Below are positions 1-8,305 of a DNA stretch of 64,000 nt, piece by piece (positions within the stretch are counted from its first letter, which is position 1; each line of letters starts with the position of its first letter). A program made the position numbers and the translations under genes. The notes under the pieces were generated by a model. The model saw nothing but the letters and a program-made list of their open reading frames with translations. It was not told where the DNA came from and did no database searches. The stretch lies in assembly GCF_036013955.1 (NCBI RefSeq), contig NZ_CP107903.1, positions 1,550,001 through 1,614,000 of the forward strand, given 5' to 3'. This stretch comes from Streptomyces sp. NBC_00459 (GTDB lineage: Bacteria; Actinomycetota; Actinomycetes; Streptomycetales; Streptomycetaceae).

Positions 1-385
1 TCGTACCGTCGCTGAGGTCGAGGAACACCCAGGGGTCGCCCGGACGGAGGTTCACCCGGAGGATCTCCGCCCAGTCCAGACGCCTCTTGCTCGCGATGTT
101 GACGACGGTGACCCCGGACTCGTCGGCGACCACCTTCGGCCGGGACAGGAGCAGGAGTACGGAGGCCAGCAGGGCGCCGGTGAAGACGAAGCTGAGGCGC
201 TCGCCGGGGCTGAGCGTCTCCAGGAGCAGCGCGATCGTCGTGATGACGACGAAGATCGCGATACCGGCGGTGGCCAGCACGGCCCGGGTACGGCCCGGCC
301 GGAAAGTGACGGGCAGCGCGGGCAGCGCCGCCGGTACGGGTGCGGTGGGCGGATCCTGCATCGGTGTACGGTCCCTGTCGCTCAC
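1..385 (-). CDS. PH-domain membrane protein (3' part missing at window edge)
   Basis: The N-terminal part of a leftward gene runs off the left edge. From GTG at 385 (or ATG at 361, same frame) it reads a short Pro/Ala-rich start, then about two hydrophobic segments (GIAIFVVITTIALLL and FVFTGALLASVLLLL), then a soluble stretch ending near GDPWVFLDL. Two membrane segments followed by a beta-rich cytosolic domain is the layout of actinobacterial bacterial-PH proteins that sit just downstream of hisG. The gene starts 22 bases after the hisG stop, so it is probably cotranscribed with hisG and hisE. Its function is unknown. The family call rests on the visible half and on context. Confidence 0.7.
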   Translation of the reverse strand, partial: MSDRDRTPMQDPPTAPVPAALPALPVTFRPGRTRAVLATAGIAIFVVITTIALLLETLSPGERLSFVFTGALLASVLLLLSRPKVVADESGVTVVNIASKRRLDWAEILRVNLRPGDPWVFLDLSDGT

Positions 386-407
386 GGTGTCGGTCGCTTC
401 CCGTGCA

Positions 408-1265
408 TCAGAGGCGGCAGGCGTGAATGGCCGTGGTCAGGATGGCCCGCGCGCCGATGTCGTACAGATCGTCCATGATCCGCTGGGCCTCCTTGGACGG
501 GACCATCGCGCGGACGGCGACCCAGCCCTCGTTGTGCAGCGGCGAGACGGTCGGCGACTCCAGACCGGGTGTCAGGGCGACGGCCTTCTCCAGCTGCTCG
601 ACCCGGCAGTCGTAGTCCATCATCACGTACGTCCGGGCGACCAGGACGCCCTGGAGGCGGCGCAGGAACTGCTGGACCTTCGGTTCGGCGGTGTCCTCGG
701 TCTCCGCACCGACCCGGCGGATGACGATCGCCTCGGACTTCATGATGGGCTCGCCGAACACCTCCAGGCCCGCGTTGCGCAGTGAGGTGCCGGTCTCGAC
801 GACGTCCGCGATGACCTCGGCGACGCCGAGTTCGATCGCGGTCTCGACGGCACCGTCGAGGTGGACGACGGAGGCGTCGACGCCGTGGTCGGCGAGGTGC
901 TTGGCGACGATCCCCTCGTACGAGGTGGCGACGGTCAGACCGGCCAGGTCCTCGATACCGGCCGCGGTGCCGGGCTTGCCGGCGAAGCGGAAGGTGGAGC
1001 GGGCGAAGCCGAGCGGGAGGATCTCCTCCGCGTTGGCCCCGGAGTCGATGAGCAGGTCGCGACCGGTGATGCCGATGTCGAGGCGGCCGGAGGAGACGTA
1101 GATCGCGATGTCGCGGGGGCGGAGGTAGAAGAACTCGACCTCGTTCTCCGGGTCGACGATCCGCAGTTCCTTGGACTCGCGGCGCTGCTGGTAGCCGGCC
1201 TCATGCAGCATCGCCGACGCAGGGCCTGAGAGGGAACCCTTGTTGGGGACGGCGATGCGCAGCAT
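408..1265 (-). CDS. hisG: ATP phosphoribosyltransferase HisG, long form
   Basis: It catalyses the first committed step of histidine synthesis, joining ATP and PRPP to give phosphoribosyl-ATP in the cytosol. The protein begins MLRIAVPNKGSLSG, the usual HisG N-terminus, and is 285 residues. That is the long form, which carries its own C-terminal ACT-like feedback domain (about residues 210-285) and needs no HisZ. The open frame extends 67 codons upstream, but ATG at 1265 matches the family start and leaves a 74-base gap after hisE. The hisE-hisG pair follows ribH in the same direction, a linkage I recall as common in actinomycetes. Confidence 0.97.
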   Translation of the reverse strand: MLRIAVPNKGSLSGPASAMLHEAGYQQRRESKELRIVDPENEVEFFYLRPRDIAIYVSSGRLDIGITGRDLLIDSGANAEEILPLGFARSTFRFAGKPGTAAGIEDLAGLTVATSYEGIVAKHLADHGVDASVVHLDGAVETAIELGVAEVIADVVETGTSLRNAGLEVFGEPIMKSEAIVIRRVGAETEDTAEPKVQQFLRRLQGVLVARTYVMMDYDCRVEQLEKAVALTPGLESPTVSPLHNEGWVAVRAMVPSKEAQRIMDDLYDIGARAILTTAIHACRL

Positions 1266-1339
1266 GGGGTCGGCTTCCTTTGCGTGAGATGCGTGGAACG
1301 GTGGACGTGACAAGTGGTGCGTTACCGGTCGGACGAGGC

Positions 1340-1612
1340 TTACAGGTGGGCGTACACGTCGTCCAGCGAGATTCCGCGGGCGACCATCATCACCTGTACG
1401 TGGTAGAGCAGCTGCGAGATCTCCTCGGCGGCTGCTTCCTTGCCCTCGTACTCGGCGGCCATCCATACCTCGGCGGCCTCTTCTACGACCTTCTTGCCGA
1501 TGGCATGGACACCCTTGCCGACCAGTTCCGCGGTGCGGGAGGTGGCGGGATCGCCCGTGGCGGCCTTGTGCTGGAGCTCGGCGAAGAGCTCCTCGAACGT
1601 CTTATTGGACAT
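1340..1612 (-). CDS. hisE: Phosphoribosyl-ATP pyrophosphatase HisE
   Basis: It hydrolyses phosphoribosyl-ATP to phosphoribosyl-AMP and pyrophosphate, the second step of histidine synthesis. The 90-residue single-domain protein has the all-alpha MazG-like core with the acidic metal-binding run [14 protein letters not shown] followed by [14 protein letters not shown]. It is not fused to HisI, as is normal in actinobacteria. It lies 33 bases after ribH and 74 bases before hisG on the same strand, so it may be read from the rib transcript, its own promoter, or both. Confidence 0.97.
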   Translation of the reverse strand: MSNKTFEELFAELQHKAATGDPATSRTAELVGKGVHAIGKKVVEEAAEVWMAAEYEGKEAAAEEISQLLYHVQVMMVARGISLDDVYAHL

Positions 1613-1645
1613 GATGGCCCCACATTACGTGGTGAGGAGGGCTCC

Positions 1646-2131
1646 CTATCGCCAGGGTTCGGATACTGAGCGGAGGGTGGCCGCCGTCGCCACGGCCGCC
1701 GTCACCGCCTCGTGTCCCTTGTCCTCGTTGGAGCCCTCGACGCCCGCGCGGTCGAGGGCCTGTTCCTCGGTGTCGCAGGTCAGCACACCCATACCGATGG
1801 GGACTCCGGTGTCGACCGAGACCTGGGTGAGGCCCTGGGTGACGCCCTGGCACACGTACTCGAAGTGGGGAGTGCCGCCGCGGATGACGACGCCGAGGGC
1901 GACGATCGCGTCGTAGCCCCGCCCGGCCAGCACCTTGGCGACGACCGGGAGTTCCCAGCTGCCGGGCACCCTCAGCAGGGTCGGCTCGTCGATGCCCAGG
2001 TCGTGCAGGGCGCGCAGGGCGCCGTCCACCAGACCGTCCATCACCTTCTCGTGCCACTGGGCCGCGATGACGGCGACGCGCAGGTCACCGCAGTTGCGTA
2101 CGGACAGTTCGGGTGCACCCTTGCCGCTCAC
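1646..2131 (-). CDS. ribH: 6,7-dimethyl-8-ribityllumazine synthase RibH
   Basis: It condenses the ribityl-aminouracil intermediate with 3,4-dihydroxy-2-butanone 4-phosphate to form lumazine, the penultimate step to riboflavin, usually in a 60-mer capsid. The 161-residue protein shows VPGSWELPV (active-site region), [14 protein letters not shown] and [19 protein letters not shown] at 2131 is chosen because the protein then begins with a typical short family N-terminus. The longer open frame upstream overlaps ribBA. It lies 49 bases downstream of ribBA and is the last rib gene of the cluster. Confidence 0.96.
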   Translation of the reverse strand: MSGKGAPELSVRNCGDLRVAVIAAQWHEKVMDGLVDGALRALHDLGIDEPTLLRVPGSWELPVVAKVLAGRGYDAIVALGVVIRGGTPHFEYVCQGVTQGLTQVSVDTGVPIGMGVLTCDTEEQALDRAGVEGSNEDKGHEAVTAAVATAATLRSVSEPWR

Positions 2132-2180
2132 GTTCTCGTCTTCTCCTTGGTGATCTCTACAGCGATTTCTACGGCGATCT

Positions 2181-3470
2181 TCACTGGTTGGCGCAGGGGG
2201 ACACCGGGGCCGCGTCCAGCCAGGGCAGGTCGTGTCCCATCCGGTCCCGCTTGGTGCGCAGGTAGCGGAGGTTGTGCTCACCCGCCTGTACGGGCATCGG
2301 CTCGCGGCCGGTGACCTTGAGTCCGTGGCGGACGAGCGCGTCGGTCTTGTCGGGGTTGTTGGTCATCAGGCGCACACTGTGGACGCCGAGGTCCTGGAGT
2401 ATCTGCGCGCCGGCGCCGTAGTCGCGGGCGTCGGCGGGCAGGCCGAGCTCCAGGTTGGCGTCAAGGGTGTCGCGGCCCTGCTCCTGGAGCTCGTACGCCC
2501 GGAGCTTGGACAGCAGTCCGATGCCGCGCCCCTCGTGGCCGCGCAGGTAGACGACCACTCCCCGGCCCTCGTCCCGGATGCGTTCGAGGGAGGTCTCCAG
2601 CTGGGGGCCGCAGTCGCAGCGCAGGGAGTGGAAGACGTCGCCGGTGAGGCATTCGGAGTGGACGCGGACCAGGACGTCCTCGCCCTCGCCGATCTCGCCG
2701 TGGACGAGGGCGACGTGCTCGACGCCGTCCACGGTGGAACGGTAGCCGTACGCCGTGAACGTGCCGAAGACGGTGGGGAGCCTGGTCTCGGCCTCGCGGC
2801 GGACGGTGGGCTCGGCGCTCTGGCGGTAGGCGACCAGGTCCTCGATGGAGATGATCGTCAGGCCGTGCTTGCGGGCGAAGGGGATCAGCTCGGGCAGGCG
2901 GAGCATCCTGCCGTCCTCGCCGGCGATCTCCACGATGGCGCCGGCCGGGCGCAGTCCCGCGAGGCGGGCGAGGTCGACGGCGGCCTCGGTGTGGCCGTTG
3001 CGGACCAGCACACCGCCCGGCCTGGCACGCAGCGGGAAGATGTGGCCGGGGCGGACGAATTCGTCGGCGCCGGCGTCGCCGCTCGCGAGAAGCTGGAGCG
3101 TGGTCGCCCGGTCGGAGGCCGAGATACCCGTGCTCACGCCGTGAGCGGCCGAGGCGTCGACGGAGACGGTGAACGCGGTCTTCATCGACTCGGTGTTGTC
3201 GTCGACCATCTGCGGCAGCCTGAGCCGGTCGAGCTCGTCGCCCTCCATGGGGGCGCAGATGAGCCCGCGGCACTCGCTCATCATGAAGGCGACGATCTCG
3301 GGGGTCGCCTTCTCGGCGGCGATGACGAGGTCGCCCTCGTTCTCCCGGTCCTCGTCGTCGACGACCACGACCGGGCGGCCGGCCGCGATGTCCGCGATGG
3401 CCTGCTCGATCGGGTCGAGGGACCAGTCCTCGATGTTGTCGGTGCTGTAGAGGATCGGGGCCGTGGTCAT
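2181..3470 (-). CDS. ribBA: Bifunctional DHBP synthase / GTP cyclohydrolase II
   Basis: This 429-residue fusion supplies both precursor branches of riboflavin. The N-terminal domain (about 15-215) makes 3,4-dihydroxy-2-butanone 4-phosphate from ribulose 5-phosphate and keeps the acidic motif [11 protein letters not shown] (37-47) and [10 protein letters not shown]. The C-terminal domain opens the GTP ring. It has the zinc cysteines in [16 protein letters not shown], the catalytic stretch [12 protein letters not shown], and RLMTNNPDK. Both halves look intact. ATG at 3470 overlaps the ribM stop by four bases (ATGA), so the two genes are probably translationally coupled. The gene is under the FMN riboswitch upstream of ribE. 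Confidence 0.97.
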   Translation of the reverse strand: MTTAPILYSTDNIEDWSLDPIEQAIADIAAGRPVVVVDDEDRENEGDLVIAAEKATPEIVAFMMSECRGLICAPMEGDELDRLRLPQMVDDNTESMKTAFTVSVDASAAHGVSTGISASDRATTLQLLASGDAGADEFVRPGHIFPLRARPGGVLVRNGHTEAAVDLARLAGLRPAGAIVEIAGEDGRMLRLPELIPFARKHGLTIISIEDLVAYRQSAEPTVRREAETRLPTVFGTFTAYGYRSTVDGVEHVALVHGEIGEGEDVLVRVHSECLTGDVFHSLRCDCGPQLETSLERIRDEGRGVVVYLRGHEGRGIGLLSKLRAYELQEQGRDTLDANLELGLPADARDYGAGAQILQDLGVHSVRLMTNNPDKTDALVRHGLKVTGREPMPVQAGEHNLRYLRTKRDRMGHDLPWLDAAPVSPCANQ

Positions 3471-4108
3471 GCGGGCGCTCCTTCCAGGACGGGCCGCGTG
3501 TCCTTGCGGGAGCGCAGCCACCAGTCGCGCATGCCCCACAGGACGAGCGCGCCGTAGATGACGTAGACGAAGCCGGAGAAGGCGTAGCCGTTGGCGAAGT
3601 TGAGGGGGACGCCTACGAGGTCGACGAGGAGCCAGGCGAACCAGAACTCGACCATGCCGCGCGCCTGGGCGTACATGGCGACGATGGTGCCGACGAAGAT
3701 GTAGGCGTCCGGCCAGGGGTCCCAGGACAGGGTCGGGTAGGCCTTGAAGAGCAGGGCCACGGCGACCGTGCCGACGGCGGCGGCGCCGATCATCGCCGCT
3801 CGCTCGCGCCAGGTGGCGAACCGGGGGGTGATGTGGCCGTCCTCGCCCTCGCCCTTGCGGCGGTTCCACTGCCACCAGCCGTAGCCGGCGACGAGCATGA
3901 CGACGACCTGCTTGCCCGCGCTGCCGGTCAGATGGCCGAAGAACGCACCGAAGAGGATCAGGCCGGAGAGGAACTGCACCGGCCAGCTCAGCAGGGAGCG
4001 CCGCCAGCCCAGCGCGAGGGCGATCAGGCCGAGGATGTTGCCGATCATGTCCGACCAGAGGATGTGCTGGTCGAGGAGGGTGAACGCCTCGGTGTTCAGC
4101 CGGTTCAC
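3467..4108 (-). CDS. ribM: PnuC-family riboflavin transporter RibM
   Basis: This 213-residue integral membrane protein has about seven hydrophobic segments and the PnuC-family aromatic motif [12 protein letters not shown] (about 74-85). PnuC proteins import vitamin nucleosides by facilitated diffusion. Its place between ribE and ribBA in an FMN-riboswitch operon points to riboflavin or a flavin analogue rather than nicotinamide riboside. A gene in this position in S. davawensis (RibM) has been described as a flavin transporter; that is from memory. The GTG start at 4108 overlaps the ribE stop (GTGA), and its stop overlaps the ribBA start. The substrate is inferred from context. Confidence 0.9.
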   Translation of the reverse strand: MNRLNTEAFTLLDQHILWSDMIGNILGLIALALGWRRSLLSWPVQFLSGLILFGAFFGHLTGSAGKQVVVMLVAGYGWWQWNRRKGEGEDGHITPRFATWRERAAMIGAAAVGTVAVALLFKAYPTLSWDPWPDAYIFVGTIVAMYAQARGMVEFWFAWLLVDLVGVPLNFANGYAFSGFVYVIYGALVLWGMRDWWLRSRKDTRPVLEGAPA

Positions 4109-4707
4109 TTCGCCGCCCCCTGTGGTCCGAGCAGCCGCTCGACGTACTTGGCGATGACGTCGACCTCGAGGTTGACCGGGTCACCGGGCTGCTTGCGGCC
4201 GAGCGTGGTCAGGTCGAGGGTGGTGGGGATGAGGCTGACGGTGAAGTAGTCCGGCCCGGCGTCCACGACGGTGAGGCTGATGCCGTCGACGGTGATGGAA
4301 CCCTTCTCGACGACATAGCGGGTGAGGTCGGCGGGGAGCGAGATCCTGACGATCTCCCAGTTCTCGGACGGCTTGCGTTCGAGGACCGTGCCCGTGCCGT
4401 CGACGTGGCCCTGCACGATGTGGCCGCCGAGGCGTGCGCCCAGGGCCATGGGACGTTCGAGGTTGACGCGGGAGCCGACGGCGAGGACGCCGAGGCTGGA
4501 GCGGTCGAGGGTCTCCGCCATGACGTCGGCGGTGAATTCGTCGCCCTCGTGCTCGACGACCGTGAGACACACGCCGTTGACGGCGATCGAGTCGCCGTGG
4601 CGGGCGCCTTCGGTGACGACGGGGCCACGGAGCCTGAAGCGGGAGGCATCGCCGAGGTTCTCGACGGCCGTGACTTCGCCCAGTTCTTCGACGATTCCGG
4701 TGAACAC
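4105..4707 (-). CDS. ribE: Riboflavin synthase alpha chain RibE
   Basis: It converts two lumazine molecules to riboflavin plus the ribityl-aminouracil. The 200-residue protein starts with the diagnostic [10 protein letters not shown] and has two homologous beta-barrel halves, each with an [11 protein letters not shown] or [11 protein letters not shown] motif (about residues 40-55 and 135-150). The partly matching halves are the usual internal duplication of the trimeric enzyme. GTG at 4707 is used because the conserved MFTGIVEE end begins there. It is the first gene of the rib operon, with the FMN riboswitch about 150 bases upstream. Confidence 0.97.
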   Translation of the reverse strand: MFTGIVEELGEVTAVENLGDASRFRLRGPVVTEGARHGDSIAVNGVCLTVVEHEGDEFTADVMAETLDRSSLGVLAVGSRVNLERPMALGARLGGHIVQGHVDGTGTVLERKPSENWEIVRISLPADLTRYVVEKGSITVDGISLTVVDAGPDYFTVSLIPTTLDLTTLGRKQPGDPVNLEVDVIAKYVERLLGPQGAAK

Positions 4708-4861
4708 TTCCCGGGTCCTCCCTGCCTCTTCGGGCACGGACTCCGGGGCCTGTCGATGACGACAGCTGTGAACGGGCAGGGACACCGGGAGCGACGCCGG
4801 ACGGAGCTCGGCCCACGGCCGAACGGTACGGCGGCGCGCACGAATGCCCGCCCGCCGCGCA

Positions 4862-4990
4862 CTGCCTCCCATCCGGACTTTAACCGTCGGTCCAGGAATT
4901 CCACCTGGTCAACCGGCCGCCGAAAAAAATGCGGACGGGTCGCGGACTATAACCGCCGGTTCGGACTTTCACCGACCCCGGAGTGCGCTG
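4862..4990 (-). promoter_or_regulatory. FMN riboswitch (RFN element)
   Basis: Read leftward, the RNA has the conserved RFN blocks in order: CGGGGTCGGTGAAAGTCCG, then AACCGGCGGTTATAGTCCG, then GCCGGTTGACCAGGTGGAAT, then a second GGTTAAAGTCCGGATGGGAG that closes the junction. FMN binding normally shuts off downstream rib expression. About 150 bases separate it from the ribE GTG and should hold the expression platform. I cannot tell by eye whether control is by transcription termination or by masking the ribosome site. It governs ribE, ribM, ribBA and ribH. Confidence 0.95.
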
Positions 4991-5113
4991 CTTCTGTTAC
5001 AGGCCAGTGTGCCACGCCGGGTCGTACTCCATGCGGGTGAGTTGTGTGGACTGGCTCACAAGGACCCATGGGAATAAACGCCACGCACAAGACGGGCAAT
5101 CAAGCCAGAGGAT

Positions 5114-5156
5114 TGGTCCATACCTATTGACCGTCATGGTCCAGACCTCTTAGCGT
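5114..5156 (+). promoter_or_regulatory. Chitinase-type promoter with two 12-bp direct repeats (DasR-like sites)
   Basis: Two near-identical 12-mers, tggtccatacct (5114-5125) and tggtccagacct (5137-5148), are spaced 23 bases start to start. They resemble the direct repeats of Streptomyces chitinase promoters and the DasR operator core. A rightward promoter fits around them: TTGACC (5127-5132), an 18-base spacer, and TAGCGT (5151-5156). No rightward gene follows. The next gene is the 3' end of a leftward ROK regulator, 51 bases on. The site may be a remnant of a lost chitinase gene, or it may act on the leftward rib operon. The rest of 4991-5206 shows nothing further that I can support. Confidence 0.6.
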
Positions 5157-5206
5157 CGATGCCGGACCGGCGGCGGTGACGACGGCCCTTGCCCGCCGCC
5201 GGGCCC

Positions 5207-6412
5207 TCAGACCCTCCCGCCGCGTCCGACCGGCGCCCCGAACAGCTCCTCCTGCGCGCCCTCCCGTGCGGTCAGCAACGCCCCTCGCAGTACCGCTCCG
5301 CCGCCCAGCGCACTCGCGCGCACCTGGGCCGGGAGCGGTGACATCCGGGCGAGCCGTTCCTCGACACGGGCGGCGAGTACGTCACCGCCCGCCCGTCCGA
5401 CCTCACCGCCCAGCACGACACACCCCGGGTCGAGGACGGCGACGACGGACGCGGCGCCGATGGCGATGCGATCGGCGAGGGTGTCCAGGAAACCGTCGTG
5501 GGCCGGCACCCCGGGGGTCGCCACGGCCTCGCGGACCAGGGCCGCCGCATAGGGCTCATGGGCGCCGGCATCGGCCACCAGGCCCTGCGCGCCCGCCAGT
5601 CGGGCGACGGCCGCCGCTCCGGCGAGGGAGTGGAAGCCACCCGCACAGTCCGTGGCCGACGGCAGCTGCCCCGTGCCCGGCACCGGCAGGAAGCCGATCT
5701 CGCCCGTACCGCCGGAGGCCCCCCGGCGCAGGACGCCGTCGAGAACCACGGCCGCACCGGTGCCGTGACCGAGCCACAGCAGCACGAAGGTTTCCCGGTC
5801 CCGGGCGGCGCCGTCGCGCTGTTCGGCGAGGGCGGCGAGGTTGGTCTCGTTCTCGACGATCACGCGGGCCCCCGGAAGCCGTTCCTGGAGCGCGGCGACA
5901 AGCCTGCGGTGCCACTCGGGCAGACCCGTGGAGTCCCGGAGTTCGCCGGTCGCCGGGTCGATCAGACCGGGGGCGCCGATCCCGACCGTGTGGAGCTGCC
6001 CGGCCCCTGCCTCTTTGGCGACCCGTTCGACGAGAGCGACCGCCCGTTCCACGGCGGGGCCGGTGCCGGTGTCGTCCCCGATCGGTACGGACGCCTCGGC
6101 GAGAGCCTCGCCCAGCAGGTCGGCGACGACGACGGAGACGCCTTCGGTCCGGATGTCGAGGGCGGCCAGATGGGCGAGGCCGGCGACGATCCCGTACACC
6201 TTCGCGTTGGGGCCGCGCCGCTGCTCCCCCGACTCCCCCACGACCGTGACCAGTCCGGCGGCGGTGAGGCGTTCGACCAGGTCGGCGACCGTCGGCCGGG
6301 ACAGGCCGGTGAGCTGCTTCAGCCGCCCGGCCGTCAACGGGCCCTCCTGCTGGAGCAGACGCAGGGCGAGCCGGTCGTTGATGGCCCGGGCGGTGCTCGG
6401 TGATGCGGGCAT
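5207..6412 (-). CDS. ROK-family transcriptional regulator
   Basis: This 401-residue repressor has an N-terminal winged helix (about 10-65, with PLTAGRLKQLTGLSRPTVADLVERL). It is followed by a two-lobed sugar-kinase-like ROK domain with ALDIRTEGVSVVVADLLGE, GAPGLID, the VENETNLAALAEQ motif and a GHGTGAAVVLDG phosphate loop. The cysteine-rich zinc motif of ROK glucokinases is absent, which fits a sensor rather than a kinase. It is divergent from an MFS transporter. An 8-bp inverted repeat between them (6473-6495) is a likely operator. The ligand is probably a sugar or sugar phosphate, by family only. Confidence 0.88.
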   Translation of the reverse strand: MPASPSTARAINDRLALRLLQQEGPLTAGRLKQLTGLSRPTVADLVERLTAAGLVTVVGESGEQRRGPNAKVYGIVAGLAHLAALDIRTEGVSVVVADLLGEALAEASVPIGDDTGTGPAVERAVALVERVAKEAGAGQLHTVGIGAPGLIDPATGELRDSTGLPEWHRRLVAALQERLPGARVIVENETNLAALAEQRDGAARDRETFVLLWLGHGTGAAVVLDGVLRRGASGGTGEIGFLPVPGTGQLPSATDCAGGFHSLAGAAAVARLAGAQGLVADAGAHEPYAAALVREAVATPGVPAHDGFLDTLADRIAIGAASVVAVLDPGCVVLGGEVGRAGGDVLAARVEERLARMSPLPAQVRASALGGGAVLRGALLTAREGAQEELFGAPVGRGGRV

Positions 6413-6472
6413 GCCGAGATCCTTCCAGATCGGCGGGGCCGTTCCCGCTGCGGACGGCCGGTATCCCGCTAT

Positions 6473-6495
6473 CTATCAGGCAGGGTTCCTGATAG
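6473..6495. promoter_or_regulatory. Inverted repeat between ROK regulator and MFS gene
   Basis: CTATCAGG, a 7-base spacer, then CCTGATAG form a perfect 8-bp inverted repeat in the 160-base divergent region. It lies about 60 bases before the regulator start and 78 before the MFS start. The symmetry and position fit an operator bound by the ROK protein. This is inference; no promoter hexamers were assigned. Confidence 0.55.
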
Positions 6496-6572
6496 TTTAC
6501 GCCAGCGCGCGGCCGAGCCGCTGTGCCGCAGAGGAAGACCGAACAGAGAGCCGACCCGGGGAGGGGCGCAGA

Positions 6573-7784
6573 ATGAGTGCGGTGCTGTACGAACGACACG
6601 AGGTGAGGCGCGCCCGGTACGCCGTGGCCGCCGTCTTCGCCGTGCACGGCGCCGTCACCGGCTCGTTCGCGACCCGGGTGCCGTGGATCCAGGACCACGC
6701 CTCGGTCAGCGCGGGGCAGTTGGGGCTGGCGCTGGCGTTCCCCGCGCTCGGCGCGTCCCTCGCGATGCCGCTCGCGGGCCGTGTCAGCCACCGTTTCGGC
6801 GCCCGTACGGCGCTGCGCGGTCTGATCTCCCTCTGGACCCTGTCGCTGGCCCTGCCCGCCCTGGCCCCGAATCTCCCCACACTCTGCCTCGCCCTGTTCG
6901 TCTACGGCGCCACGGCCGGTATGGCGGACGTGGCGATGAACGCGCTGGGCGTCGAGATCGAGAACCGGCTGGGCAGGTCGATCATGTCCGGCCTGCACGG
7001 CATGTGGAGCGCGGGCGCCCTGATCGGCGCGGCGGGCGGCACCCTCGCCGCGCACCTGGGCTCGGACGCGCGCCTCCATCACGTACTCGCGGCGGCGACT
7101 CTCACGGTTGTCGGCGTGGGTGCCTGCCGCTGGGTGCTCGATCTGCGCCCCACCGAGGACGAGGAGCCGCCCCCGAGGTTCGCGCTGCCGCCCAGGTCCG
7201 CGCTGCTGATCGGCGCGGTCGGCTTCTGCGCGGTGTTCGCGGAGGGCGCGAGCCTGGACTGGTCTGCGGTGTACCTGCGGGACGAGCTGGGCACCTCGGA
7301 CGGGCTGGCGGCGGCCTCCACGACCGGCTTCATGCTGACGATGGCGGTGGCCCGGCTTGTCGGCGACTCGGTCGTGAACCGTTTCGGCGCGGTGCGCACG
7401 GTCCGCGCGGGGGGTGTGCTCGCCGTACTCGGCGGTGTGCTGATCGTGGTCGCGGAACATCCCGTCACGGCGATGACCGGCTTCGCGCTGCTCGGCCTCG
7501 GCATCGCCGTGGTCGTCCCGCTGTGCTTCGCGGCGGCTGGCCGCAGTGGCCCCAACCCCAGTCAGGCCATCGCGGGCGTCGCCACCATCACGTACACCTC
7601 GGGGCTGGTCGCGCCGAGCGCGATCGGTACGCTGGCCCAGGCAACGAGCCTGGTGGTGTCGTTCGGGCTGGTCACGGTGCTGGCGGGTGGGCTCGCCGGG
7701 TTCGCGGGGGTGTTGCGCGCCGGCGAGAAGGACCGCCTGAAGGTCACTCCGCCGAGCGCAGGAGTTCCCGACCGCAGGCCCTGA
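6573..7784 (+). CDS. MFS transporter
   Basis: This 403-residue major facilitator has about twelve hydrophobic segments in two six-helix halves and a loop of acidic and proline residues (PTEDEEPPP) between them near residue 195. The A-like loop after helix 2 reads GRVSHRFGARTALRG, and helix 5 carries MSGLHGMWSAGALIGA, as in the YbjJ/FucP-like group. ATG at 6573 follows a GAGGGGCG ribosome site. The longer open frame upstream runs through the divergent regulator and is discounted. Its 3' end overlaps the convergent thioesterase gene by 41 bases. Export or sugar uptake cannot be told apart from the sequence. Confidence 0.85.
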   Translation: MSAVLYERHEVRRARYAVAAVFAVHGAVTGSFATRVPWIQDHASVSAGQLGLALAFPALGASLAMPLAGRVSHRFGARTALRGLISLWTLSLALPALAPNLPTLCLALFVYGATAGMADVAMNALGVEIENRLGRSIMSGLHGMWSAGALIGAAGGTLAAHLGSDARLHHVLAAATLTVVGVGACRWVLDLRPTEDEEPPPRFALPPRSALLIGAVGFCAVFAEGASLDWSAVYLRDELGTSDGLAAASTTGFMLTMAVARLVGDSVVNRFGAVRTVRAGGVLAVLGGVLIVVAEHPVTAMTGFALLGLGIAVVVPLCFAAAGRSGPNPSQAIAGVATITYTSGLVAPSAIGTLAQATSLVVSFGLVTVLAGGLAGFAGVLRAGEKDRLKVTPPSAGVPDRRP

Positions 7785-8211
7785 ACCGGTCGCTCCACGG
7801 CGTGGGCCGCAGGGTGCCGGCGTCGAGCCGGACCAGCACCCGAGTGCCCCGGGCGTACGTCACCTCACCGTCGGCCGAGCAGAGCCGGAAGCCGTAGGTG
7901 AGGCCGGTGGTGCCGAGGCGTTCCATCCAGAGGTGCACGGCGTAGGCACCGGGCCGGTCGACCGGCGCCTCGTAGCTGATGAGCAGCTCCCTGACCACGT
8001 TGCAGAAGTCGCCGGCCGCCGCCCAGTCGCCGTCGAAGGTGAAGCCGTACCCGTGCAACAACTCGTTCCAGGCACGCTCGACCAGCAGCGGGTAGCGGGC
8101 GTTGTGGAGCATGCCGAGGAAGTCGAGGTCGTCGAAGTGGACGGTGACGGGCATCAGCCGCCCGTACGAGCCGTACTGCGCGGCGGGGGCTATGGAGGCT
8201 TCGGCGGTCAC
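7744..8211 (-). CDS. Hotdog-fold acyl-CoA thioesterase (4HBT family)
   Basis: The 155-residue single hotdog domain carries HFDDLDFLGMLHNARYPLLVERA (split here as HFDDLDFLGMLH and NARYPLL). This is the 4-hydroxybenzoyl-CoA thioesterase signature, with the catalytic Asp before the GMLHNARY helix. It should hydrolyse a CoA thioester in the cytosol; the acyl group is unknown. Its coding sequence overlaps the 3' end of the convergent MFS gene by 41 bases, with no room for a shared terminator. No operon partner is evident, because the next gene on the same strand is separated by about 95 bases and encodes a secreted-type cellulase. Confidence 0.85.
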   Translation of the reverse strand: MTAEASIAPAAQYGSYGRLMPVTVHFDDLDFLGMLHNARYPLLVERAWNELLHGYGFTFDGDWAAAGDFCNVVRELLISYEAPVDRPGAYAVHLWMERLGTTGLTYGFRLCSADGEVTYARGTRVLVRLDAGTLRPTPWSDRFRACGRELLRSAE

Positions 8212-8305
8212 GACGGGGCTCCTGGGACGTACGGGATGAATGGTGGATGCAGTTACCTGCGCACCCTCATCCTAAGCGCACGCTCAGAATCACCCTCCGG
8301 TCGGC

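Noticed and set aside
2181..4184. 667-residue reading of ribBA with a long N-terminal extension
   Set aside because: The first 238 codons run through ribM in another frame and are Arg/Pro-rich. The family start MTTAPILYS at 3470 overlaps the ribM stop as expected.
5176..6249. Rightward open frame after the chitinase-type promoter
   Set aside because: It would be the natural target of the orphan promoter, but it is Arg/Pro-rich throughout and lacks any chitinase motif, signal peptide or ribosome site. It is the shadow of the ROK gene.
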